Part shown: positions 6,292 to 17,006 of the stretch, piece after piece
Layout: every line of letters starts with the position of its first letter
Numbering within the stretch: position 1 is the first letter of the stretch
Assembly: GCA_035695765.1 (NCBI GenBank)
Contig: DASRRI010000005.1
Coordinates: 17,408 to 81,407, forward strand
Length of the DNA: 64,000 nucleotides
Direction of reading: 5' to 3'
Origin: Dongia_A sp035695765
GTDB taxonomy: Bacteria; Pseudomonadota; Alphaproteobacteria; Dongiales; Dongiaceae
Position numbers and translations under genes: made by a program
The notes under the pieces: generated by a model
Databases searched by the model: none
Told to the model about the DNA's origin: nothing
What the model saw: only the letters and a program-made list of their open reading frames with translations

Positions 6292-8667
6292 ATGACCTGG
6301 TCTTGGGAGATCGGGCTGTTCGTCGCGATCTCGGTGCTGGCTCTCGTGCTGGCCCTGATCGCATGGCGCCGCCGCTATATCGCCGATCTGCTGGAAGCCA
6401 GCCTCAATGCCACACACCAAGGGCGGCAGGTCGTCGACCGCGCCGGCGCCGTCAAGTTTGCCAACAGCGCCTTCCGCCGGCTGTTCGGCGATGAGCCGCT
6501 GCCGCTGAACGTGATCCTGGAAGGGCGCGCCTTCGATGCGGCGGCGCGCGCCTCGGTCGAACGGATCGAGCATGCCTTGGCCGAGCGCGGCGAGGCGCAG
6601 GGCGACGTCGCCATTCTGGCCGCCGACGGCAAGCGCGAGATCCTCGCTGTCTTCGCCAACCGGCTGACCCGGTTCGGCGACCATACCTCGTGGGGTGTCG
6701 AGGTCATCACCACCCAGCGCGAGATCGAGGAATATATCCGGTCGGACCACGAGAAGTTCGCCGACCTGATCGAGAATGCGCCGGTCGGCTTCTATTCGGT
6801 CGATGAATCCGGGCGCTTCCTGTTCGTCAACTCGACCCTGGCGCACTGGCTCGGCCTCGATGTCGAGGTCGAGGCGCAGCATCAGTTGCGGCTGCACGAC
6901 CTGGTCTATCCGCGGCCGCCGGATCTGATCCCGGCCTTCTCGCCCTTCTCGGATTCCTCGGCGCGCAACGGTGAAGTCACCTTGCTGGGGCCGAACGGAC
7001 GCAAGCTGCTGGTCTATGTCCGACAGGACGTGGTCAACGTGCAGGGTGTCGATCCCAGCGGCAAGGCCGGCATCCGCACCCGCTCCATCGTCCATGATCT
7101 GACCCGCGAGCGTGAGTTCGAACGCGCCTTGCAGGCGTCCGAGCAATATTTCCAGCGCTTCTTCGAAGAAGCGCCGACCAGCATCCTGCTGCTCGATGCC
7201 GACCGCAAAGTGGAGCAGCTGAACACCGCCTTCACCAACCTGTTCGGCGAGATGGTGCCTGTCGGCGCCGGGCTCGGCAGCCTGGTGGCGAGCGAGGATC
7301 TGCCGCAGGCGGAGGAACATCTGCGCCGGGTCGCGGAGCTGGGCCGCGCGGTTCTTCCAATAACTGTGCGCCTCAAGGGCAAACGCCAGGCCAGTGTCAT
7401 CGTCTATGCCTCCAAGCGCGAGGATAAGGGCCAGACGGTCGGCTTCATCCTGCATTTGATCGACACCACCGAGCAGAAGCGCCTGGAAGCCCAGTTCGCG
7501 CAGTCGCAGAAGATGCAGGCAGTCGGCCTGCTGGCAGGCGGCATCGCGCATGATTTCAACAACCTGCTGACGGCGATGATCGGATTCTGCGACCTGCTGC
7601 TGCTGCGGCACCGTGCCGGTGACCAGTCTTTCGCCGACATCATGCAGATCAAGCAGAACGCCAACCGCGCCGCCAACCTGGTGCGCCAGCTGCTCGCCTT
7701 CTCGCGCCAGCAGACCTTGCAGCCGCGCGTGCTGCAGGTGACCGACGTGCTGGCGGAAGTCTCGCATCTGTTGCGGCGCCTGATCGGCGAGAATATCGAG
7801 CTTGCCATGGTGCATGGCCGCGACCTGCAGGCGGTGCGCGTCGACCAGGGCCAGCTGGAGCAGGTCATCATCAACCTCGCGGTCAATGCGCGTGACGCCA
7901 TGCCGAATGGCGGGCGGCTGCGCATCCGTACCGAGAATGTCGTGACCAAGGATCCGATCCAGCGCGGTGCTGAAGTCATGCCGCCCGGCCGCTATGTGAT
8001 GATCGAGATCGGCGATACCGGGACCGGCATTCCGCCGGAGATCATGGACCGGATCTTCGAGCCGTTCTTCTCGACAAAGTCGGTCGGCTCCGGCACGGGG
8101 CTCGGCCTCTCCACCGTCTACGGCATCGTGCGCCAGACGGGAGGCTACGTGTTCGTCGACAGCGTGGTGGGCGAGGGCGCGACCTTCCGCATCTATCTGC
8201 CGGAACATCAGGCGGAAGCCGGCAGCGTGCAGCGCATCGACGGCAAGGAAGAGGCGGTGCGCGACCTCACCGGCATCGGCACCATCCTTTTGGTCGAGGA
8301 CGAAGATGCCGTGCGACTGTTCAGCGCGCGTGCCTTGCGCAACAAGGGTTATCAGGTGCTGGAGGCGCGCTCGGGTGAAGCGGCGCTCGAGATCGTGGGC
8401 GAGCATCTCAACGAGATCGACCTCATTATCAGCGATGTGGTGATGCCACGCATCGATGGCCCGACCATGGTGAAGGAAGTGCGGTCTCGCCGCGCAGATC
8501 TGCCGGTCATCTTCATCTCGGGCTACGCCGAAGATGCGTTCCGCCGCCGAATCGATGCGGGCGAGGAAGTGAACTTCCTCTTGAAGCCGTTCACCCTGAA
8601 GCAGCTCGCGGCCAAGGTAAAAGAAGTGCTCGAGCCGCATACAGAGCGCAAGCGCGCGGCAAACTAA
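6292..8667 (+). CDS. cckA: Cell-cycle hybrid histidine kinase CckA
   Basis: CckA is the kinase/phosphatase that feeds the ChpT-CtrA/CpdR phosphorelay controlling the alphaproteobacterial cell cycle and motility. In order, the 791-residue protein has one N-terminal membrane segment (about 5-25); PAS-like regions at about 35-150, 160-280 and 285-395; a HisKA domain with the acceptor His420 in GGIAHDFNNLLT; an HATPase domain (VNARDAMPNGG, GDTGTGIPPE, GTGLGLSTVYGIV); and a C-terminal receiver domain with acceptor Asp715 in ISDVVMPRIDG. This layout, the DFNNLLT H-box and the receiver tail are the CckA pattern. It lies 124 bp after flhB. CtrA controls flagellar genes in the class, so the placement is functionally coherent, though this is inference. 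Confidence 0.93.
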   Translation: MTWSWEIGLFVAISVLALVLALIAWRRRYIADLLEASLNATHQGRQVVDRAGAVKFANSAFRRLFGDEPLPLNVILEGRAFDAAARASVERIEHALAERGEAQGDVAILAADGKREILAVFANRLTRFGDHTSWGVEVITTQREIEEYIRSDHEKFADLIENAPVGFYSVDESGRFLFVNSTLAHWLGLDVEVEAQHQLRLHDLVYPRPPDLIPAFSPFSDSSARNGEVTLLGPNGRKLLVYVRQDVVNVQGVDPSGKAGIRTRSIVHDLTREREFERALQASEQYFQRFFEEAPTSILLLDADRKVEQLNTAFTNLFGEMVPVGAGLGSLVASEDLPQAEEHLRRVAELGRAVLPITVRLKGKRQASVIVYASKREDKGQTVGFILHLIDTTEQKRLEAQFAQSQKMQAVGLLAGGIAHDFNNLLTAMIGFCDLLLLRHRAGDQSFADIMQIKQNANRAANLVRQLLAFSRQQTLQPRVLQVTDVLAEVSHLLRRLIGENIELAMVHGRDLQAVRVDQGQLEQVIINLAVNARDAMPNGGRLRIRTENVVTKDPIQRGAEVMPPGRYVMIEIGDTGTGIPPEIMDRIFEPFFSTKSVGSGTGLGLSTVYGIVRQTGGYVFVDSVVGEGATFRIYLPEHQAEAGSVQRIDGKEEAVRDLTGIGTILLVEDEDAVRLFSARALRNKGYQVLEARSGEAALEIVGEHLNEIDLIISDVVMPRIDGPTMVKEVRSRRADLPVIFISGYAEDAFRRRIDAGEEVNFLLKPFTLKQLAAKVKEVLEPHTERKRAAN

Positions 8668-8698
8668 CTATCTGATTTATAATGTAATTATCAGTTGT

Positions 8699-8745
8699 GT
8701 TCTCGTTCTGATCTATTTCCTTTACAGCGAGAACAAAACGTGTAT
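8699..8745. promoter_or_regulatory. Probable LexA (SOS) operator region upstream of recA
   Basis: The alphaproteobacterial SOS box is GTTC-N7-GTTC. At 8699-8713 the sequence reads GTTC-N7-GATC, one mismatch in eight. At 8731-8745 it reads GAAC-N7-GTAT, a degenerate copy in the other orientation. A possible promoter, TTTACA (8721-8726) and TATCTT (8743-8748) with a 16-bp spacer, lies between and over these sites. The location 90-135 bp before recA fits SOS control; neither site is a perfect match. Confidence 0.5.
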
Positions 8746-8832
8746 CTTTGGCCCCACGCACCAACGCCATGAACGGCCCGGCTGCGGAAGATTTGGCAGT
8801 CATCTCGATATGATCTAAGTGGGGAGACGGCA

Positions 8833-9909
<1,077 letters not shown>

Positions 9910-9929
9910 CAGGTTTTAAGGAAACCCCA

Positions 9930-9986
9930 GAGAGCTCACCCCCCGAGCTCTCCCTTCGGGCGCGCCGATCCCCCGTCGGTGCGCCC
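9930..9986 (+). terminator. Double hairpin after recA
   Basis: Two adjacent inverted repeats follow recA by 20 bp. GAGAGCTC/GAGCTCTC (9930-9952) is a perfect 8-bp stem. GGGCGCGCCGA/TCGGTGCGCCC (9958-9986) is an 11-bp stem with one mismatch. No long T tract follows, so termination may be only partly intrinsic. Confidence 0.55.
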
Positions 9987-10029
9987 GCACCTTATCTGCA
10001 TTGCTCTAGGCCGCATCAGATGCATGGGT

Positions 10030-10064
10030 GGCCCCTGCCAAGGGCCTGGCCCCTGCCAAGGGCC
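10030..10064. repeat. Tandem 18-bp palindromic repeat upstream of alaS
   Basis: GGCCCCTGCCAAGGGCC occurs twice, at 10030-10046 and 10048-10064, giving a perfect tandem with an 18-bp period. Each copy can itself fold, because GGCCC and GGGCC pair across CTGCCAA. It lies in the 5' region of alaS, about 120 bp before the start. Confidence 0.75.
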
Positions 10065-10183
10065 GCCTCCAGCAGGGCTTCCGCCCTTGCCGCCGACCCT
10101 GAAACAATAAATATTACCTCTATGGTGCCGCCGGCCTGGAACCCTGGTTTGCGGCGTGTTTTTGCGTGATTGGACCCGTTTTT

Positions 10184-12862
<2,679 letters not shown>

Positions 12863-12878
12863 GCAATCCTCCATTCCC

Positions 12879-12920
12879 TGAGCGGCACGGGCCCCTTCCC
12901 TACACGGGGAAGGGGCTCAG
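12879..12920. terminator. Bidirectional terminator between alaS and the CmcJ-like gene
   Basis: GCCCCTTCCC (12891-12900) pairs with GGGAAGGGGC across a short loop, and CTGAGC/GCTCAG extends the symmetry outside. It lies between the convergent 3' ends of alaS (plus) and the gene at 12928-13776 (minus). There is no clear T tract. Confidence 0.5.
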
Positions 12921-12927
12921 CGGCTTT

Positions 12928-13776
12928 TCACGCCGCCTTATGAAACACCAGGCTCCTCACCTCGATGCTCTCGCGCAGCGGCGCGGAGGGTGATGCGGTG
13001 GGATCGAGGAAGGCGCTGTGCGGCGTGAAGCGCGCCGGGACATTCGCGGCCGTGTCGACGCATTTCAGCAGCAGCGCTTCCTCCGGCTGCATCTGCGGCA
13101 CATAGAACCAGCGATGGGCCGGATTGAACGTCACCGAATAGGTCTCGCCGACGCGATGATGATAGACCAGGTCCGACGGCACCAGGTCCCCGGCCGCGAC
13201 GCTGGAGGCGTCGCAGACGGCGAGCGGTGCATCCTCGACCGGTCCGCGGATCGGCCGCCACAGATTGATTACCTGGAGCCGGCCTTTCAGCAGCTCCTCG
13301 GCTTCGTCCGGCAGCAGGTCGCGCACCCGCTGCGGGCCCGACCGCGCGGTATGACCCACGTGCACGCTCCACGCCGGCTGGCGTGGCGCATCCCGCTGAT
13401 AGTCCTCCGTATCCGGAATGCGCCGCCGTACCGTGTGGTCGAAGATGTGAACGCGATCGGCGCCGGTCACCTGCTTCAGGACCTGCTCGACTTCGGCGTA
13501 GTAGACCCGCCGGACTTCTTCGTCGTCATAGAAATCGCGCACCGCGCTCCGGTGCTGCACATGGGCAATGCCGTGCGTGTCGAGCGAGAGGCGTGTTGCG
13601 ATCGGACGAAGATTGCGGATCGCGACCCGATGGGTCTCGCGTTCGGTGTTGGTGCGCGAAACGCCCGCAGGCGGTTCGTCCGCATAGTTGCGGGGACGGT
13701 CCGTCATCGGCGCGAGATATCGGAGTTCGGCCTGCACGTGCGGCAGGCCGGCGATGAGTTGGGCTTCCAGACTCAT
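12928..13776 (-). CDS. CmcJ/NvfI-family oxidoreductase
   Basis: The product has 282 residues and resembles the CmcJ/NvfI family (7-alpha-cephem-methoxylase P8 chain and related putative Fe/2-oxoglutarate enzymes). Visible family segments are HIFDHTVRRR, SGPQRVRDLLP, INLWRPIRGPVEDAPLAVCDASS, HRVGETYSVTFNPAHRWFYVPQM, FTPHSAF and RESIEVRSLVF. From memory, most members read HxD at the proposed metal site; here residues 139-141 read His-Val-Gly (VHVGHT), so the acidic ligand seems to be missing. The ATG at 13776 has GGAG nine bases upstream; a longer upstream frame is not protein-like. The substrate is unknown. The next gene upstream on this strand is a PEP-mutase-family enzyme 170 bp away. Confidence 0.78.
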   Translation of the reverse strand: MSLEAQLIAGLPHVQAELRYLAPMTDRPRNYADEPPAGVSRTNTERETHRVAIRNLRPIATRLSLDTHGIAHVQHRSAVRDFYDDEEVRRVYYAEVEQVLKQVTGADRVHIFDHTVRRRIPDTEDYQRDAPRQPAWSVHVGHTARSGPQRVRDLLPDEAEELLKGRLQVINLWRPIRGPVEDAPLAVCDASSVAAGDLVPSDLVYHHRVGETYSVTFNPAHRWFYVPQMQPEEALLLKCVDTAANVPARFTPHSAFLDPTASPSAPLRESIEVRSLVFHKAA

Positions 13777-13946
13777 TTTGCTTATCTCCATGAAGGGACG
13801 GACCGCGTGACGTCGAGTGCGGCCCGCCCCAGCGCTCTCACCTTCGTAAGTGGGGAGATGATCGCGCCGCTTCCAGGAGGCGCGCCAACGAGAAAAATTT
13901 GAGACGCGCGCAAGGATTCGTCGAGGCGCGGCGGTCGCTGCCCGGA

Positions 13947-14762
13947 TCAGCGAGTGGCGAACAGCGCGTTGATCGCTGGATAGGACATCGCGCCCTCGCC
14001 GAGCGGCTCCGACGTCCCCGTCTTGAGGAAGTCCGCGGCCAGCGCCGCCGCCTTGCCCCACAGCGCCTGTGAAATCCCCGATCCTGCGCTGAGCCGGCGT
14101 ACGCCGAGCTGTGCCAGTTTGGCGGCGGCGGGCAGGCCCGGCCAGGCCATCACGTTCAGCGGCAGCTCGCAATCGGCGGCAACCGCGCGGATCTCGGCGG
14201 CATCGTGCAGGCCAGGCACGAAGAGGCCGCTGGCGCCGGCTTCGCGATAGAGCTGAGCGCGCGCCAGGGTCTCGGCGACACGCTTGCCCTCGGGCGCAAG
14301 GCCGCGCAGATAGACGTCGGTGCGCGCATTCACGAACAGGTCGATTCCGAAATGTCGTCCGGCGCGCGTGGCCCGCTCGATCTTGAGGCAGAGCAGATCG
14401 GGCGCATTCGGGCCATCCTCGATGTTGATGCCGACCGCGCCAGCTTCGACCACTCTGGCGACCGTCTCCTCGACCGCTGCCGGGTCATCGGAATATCCGC
14501 CCTCGACATCGACCGTCAGCGGCGCGCGGATCGCGCGTACGATCGCGACGACGGTGGAGACTAGCATGCGGACCGGCAGGACGTCGCCGTCGGGATAGCC
14601 GTGGGTCCAGGCAACGCCGGCGCTGGTGGTGGCGACAGCTCTCGCGCCCAGGCTCTCCATCAGCCGCGCGCTGCCGGCGTCCCACGCATTGGGGAGCAGC
14701 AGCGGCTCGGACCCCTCATGCAGCCGGTGAAAGATCGCGGCGGTTTCGGCTTTCGCACTCAT
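13947..14762 (-). CDS. Isocitrate lyase/PEP mutase superfamily protein
   Basis: This 271-residue TIM-barrel enzyme belongs to the PEP mutase/isocitrate lyase superfamily. Visible motifs are LPNAWDAGSARLMESLGARAVATTSAGVAW near the start, then LTVDVEGGYSDDPAAVEETV with the Mg-binding acidic residues, VGINIEDG, FVNARTDVYLRG, and GASGLFVPGLHD. The Cys of the isocitrate-lyase catalytic loop (KKCGH) is absent, as in the 2-methylisocitrate-lyase-like and oxaloacetate-hydrolase-like branch. The ATG at 14762 has GGAG six bases upstream and is preferred over an ATG four codons earlier. The exact substrate, probably a 2-oxo or carboxylic acid, cannot be told from sequence. Confidence 0.85.
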   Translation of the reverse strand: MSAKAETAAIFHRLHEGSEPLLLPNAWDAGSARLMESLGARAVATTSAGVAWTHGYPDGDVLPVRMLVSTVVAIVRAIRAPLTVDVEGGYSDDPAAVEETVARVVEAGAVGINIEDGPNAPDLLCLKIERATRAGRHFGIDLFVNARTDVYLRGLAPEGKRVAETLARAQLYREAGASGLFVPGLHDAAEIRAVAADCELPLNVMAWPGLPAAAKLAQLGVRRLSAGSGISQALWGKAAALAADFLKTGTSEPLGEGAMSYPAINALFATR

Positions 14763-14843
14763 CGGCGGCTCCATGACTCAGTCTTCCATTCCTTCGCATG
14801 CCGCGAAAGGTCACAAAAATGCAGAACGCTCTTTCACTCGCGG

Positions 14844-15365
14844 TTACTTGGCTCGAGCTTCGTGCGCCAGCAGCCAACGCTTGCGTTCGATGCCGCCGCC
14901 ATAACCGGTCAAAGACCCATTGGTTCCGATGACGCGGTGGCAAGGAACCACCACGCTGACCGGGTTGTCGCCGTTGGCGTGGCCGACGGCGCGCACTGCC
15001 TTGGGCCGTCCAATGCGTTCCGCAAGTGCCGCATAGGTGATTGTCGCGCCGCAGGGGATGGTGCGCAATGACCTCCACACGGATTTCTGGAACTCGGTGC
15101 CGCCGGTCGCGACTTTCAATGGGTCGATGGCCGTGACCTCGCCGTCGAAATAAGCGCGCAAGGCGGCGCAGAGCCCTGCAGGATCGCGCGCATTCTTCAA
15201 CACATAGCCGTCCGAGCCGTACTGCAGGCGGAAGGAGCGGTGCATGCGGTCGGCATGCTCTGTCCACTCGGCGGCGCGCAGCCTGCCATCCGCGTCGGCC
15301 ACGATCTGCAATTCACCGATCGGCGTCTTGATCCGGTCGACCAGGAGTGACAGCAACTCATCCAT
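14844..15365 (-). CDS. ogt: Methylated-DNA-[protein]-cysteine S-methyltransferase
   Basis: This suicide enzyme removes alkyl groups from O6-alkylguanine. The 173-residue product has the typical N-terminal fold (TPIGELQIVADADGRL), the helix-turn-helix of the DNA-binding domain (FQKSVWRSLRTIPCGATITYAALAERIG), the Asn hinge in GHANGDNP, and the acceptor Cys in VVVPCHRVIG, followed by LTGYGGGIERKRWLL. Its ATG lies inside the last codons of the Ada-AlkA fusion gene (8-bp overlap), so the two are translationally coupled. Together they provide repair of O6-alkylguanine, N-alkylpurines and phosphotriesters. Confidence 0.95.
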   Translation of the reverse strand: MDELLSLLVDRIKTPIGELQIVADADGRLRAAEWTEHADRMHRSFRLQYGSDGYVLKNARDPAGLCAALRAYFDGEVTAIDPLKVATGGTEFQKSVWRSLRTIPCGATITYAALAERIGRPKAVRAVGHANGDNPVSVVVPCHRVIGTNGSLTGYGGGIERKRWLLAHEARAK

Positions 15366-16869
15366 GGGCCGCCTGGTCCGCGGCCCACAGATGCTGCGCG
15401 GCATAGGCGCGCCAGGGCCGCCAGGTTTCGGCGCGATCCTGCAACAGCGCCGGGCTCGGCCGCGCGCCGACGCGGATGGCTGCGCCGCGCAACAGCCCGA
15501 TGTCGCTGGCGGGGAAAGCGTCGGTTTCGCGCACCGCACGCAGGGCGATGTAATGCGCGGTCCATTCGCCGATGCCGCGGATCGCGCGCAGCCGCGCCAC
15601 GGTCTCTTCGACTGTCCCTTGCGGCTGGAACAAGGCGGGGTCTTGCAGCGCCGCCTCCGCCAGCGCGGCCAGCGCCCGTTTGCGCGCTACCGGCGTGCCG
15701 AGCGCGGAGAGGTCCGCTCGCGCGACCTGCGCCGCGGTCGGAAACGCCAGGCGCAATGCGGGGCGCCCATGTTGCCCGGCGGGCAAGGACGTGCCGCAGA
15801 TCTGCACCAATCGTCCGGCGAGCCTGCGTGCTGCTTCCACCGTTACCTGCTGGCCGAGGACAGCGCGCACCGCGAGCTCGAAGCCGTCCCAGCCGCCCGG
15901 AGCGCGCAGGCCCGGCCGTTCCGCGATCAATGGCGCCAGCAACGGATCCTGCGCCAGATGCGCGCCGATCGCGGCAACGTCGGCGCCCAGATCGAACACG
16001 CGCCGGATGCGCGCGACGATCGCCGGCAAAGCGCGGACGCTGGGAAAGCGGATGGTCGCGTTGAGGCTGGCCCGGTCGGGCAAGTGGCTGATCTCGACGG
16101 TGCCGGTGAGGCCGTCCTGCGCCAGCGCCACGGTGCGGCAATAGAGGTCGCCCTCGATCCATTCGACGCCATCGATCGCGCGCGCCTTGAGGAAGCCGAG
16201 CATGGCCGTCCAATCGTACGGCGGGCGATAAGAGAGGCGGACGTCGACCCCCATCTCGCCGACCGAGCCTTCAGGCAGAGCGAGAACGGCTTTGCGGCGC
16301 AGTGCGCCGGGCGGTCGGCGGAACAGCTGCTGGAACGTCTCGTTGAAGCGCCGGACGCTGCCGAAGCCCGCCGCCATCGCGATCTCCGCCATCGGCAGGC
16401 GGGTATCGTGGATCAGCTGCTTGGCGAACAGCACGCGCCGGGTCTGCGCAACGGTGATGGGTGACGCGCCAAGATGCTGCTGGAACAGCCGGCGCAGCTG
16501 ACGCCCACCAACACCCAGCCGTTCCGCCAGCGCATCGACGCCGGCTTCTTCGCCGTCCAGCGCGCCTTCCGCGATCAGGGCAAGGCCGCGCGAGACCGTG
16601 TTGGACGTGCCGCGCCAGGAGCCGAGATCGGGTGCGGTCTCTGGCCGGCAGCGCAGGCAGGGCCGGAAGCCCGATTCCTGGGCCGCTGCCGCGCTGGAGA
16701 AGAACCTGCAATTCTCGGACTTCGGGGACCGTGCCGGGCAGATCGGCCGGCAATAGATGCCGGTCGAGGTGACACCGACGAACAAGCGCCCGTCGAACCG
16801 GGCATCGCGGCTCTTGAGGGCGCGGTAGCAGGCTTTGGGATCGAGGCCGAGGAAGTCACGCTGTTCCAT
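15358..16869 (-). CDS. alkA: Ada-type transcription factor fused to AlkA glycosylase
   Basis: The 503-residue product is a fusion. Residues 1-80 are the Ada N-terminal zinc domain with four cysteines (Cys40, Cys44, Cys71, Cys74); Cys40 is the expected acceptor of methyl groups from phosphotriesters. Residues of about 90-190 are an AraC-type DNA-binding domain (LAERLGVGGRQLRRLFQQHLGASP; MAEIAMAAGFGSVRRFNETFQQLFRRPP). Residues of about 200-503 are a 3-methyladenine DNA glycosylase II: an AlkA N-domain (RPPYDWTAMLGFLKARAIDGVE), then a helix-hairpin-helix (LRAIRGIGEWTAHYIALRA) and the catalytic Asp region. This sensor-regulator-repair fusion is known in several phyla. It probably regulates itself and the downstream ogt. 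The start is the Met of MEQRDFLGLDP. Confidence 0.94.
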   Translation of the reverse strand: MEQRDFLGLDPKACYRALKSRDARFDGRLFVGVTSTGIYCRPICPARSPKSENCRFFSSAAAAQESGFRPCLRCRPETAPDLGSWRGTSNTVSRGLALIAEGALDGEEAGVDALAERLGVGGRQLRRLFQQHLGASPITVAQTRRVLFAKQLIHDTRLPMAEIAMAAGFGSVRRFNETFQQLFRRPPGALRRKAVLALPEGSVGEMGVDVRLSYRPPYDWTAMLGFLKARAIDGVEWIEGDLYCRTVALAQDGLTGTVEISHLPDRASLNATIRFPSVRALPAIVARIRRVFDLGADVAAIGAHLAQDPLLAPLIAERPGLRAPGGWDGFELAVRAVLGQQVTVEAARRLAGRLVQICGTSLPAGQHGRPALRLAFPTAAQVARADLSALGTPVARKRALAALAEAALQDPALFQPQGTVEETVARLRAIRGIGEWTAHYIALRAVRETDAFPASDIGLLRGAAIRVGARPSPALLQDRAETWRPWRAYAAQHLWAADQAAHG

Positions 16870-16940
16870 GCGGCGATGATGCCACCGGCAGAGCACCAAG
16901 GCTCGCGGTTTTCGGACATGGACATGAATGATCCACGCCC

Positions 16941-16984
16941 CAAAAAGAAAAATCCCCTTCCGCGTTAAGGGGAAAGGGGATTTT
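16941..16984 (-). terminator. Rho-independent terminator of rne
   Basis: On the minus strand, AAAATCCCCTT and AAGGGGATTTT (11-bp arms, 16949-16959 and 16974-16984) form a stem, with further C/G pairing inside. TTTTTCTTTTT follows directly. It begins 23 bp after the rne stop and is the clearest intrinsic terminator in the window. Confidence 0.85.
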
Positions 16985-17006
16985 CGATTGACGAGACGAC
17001 TTGACG

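Noticed and set aside
6196..8640. 814-codon open frame antisense to cckA
   Set aside because: The His/Asp/Arg-rich peptide is typical of the antisense frame of GC-rich genes; cckA is certain.
10030..10064. CRISPR-like tandem
   Set aside because: There are only two units with a 1-bp gap and no spacers; not a CRISPR array.
13777..13946. Possible glycine-type riboswitch before the CmcJ-like gene
   Set aside because: A GGTGAGAGCGC string is suggestive, but the paired conserved blocks of a glycine aptamer are not there.
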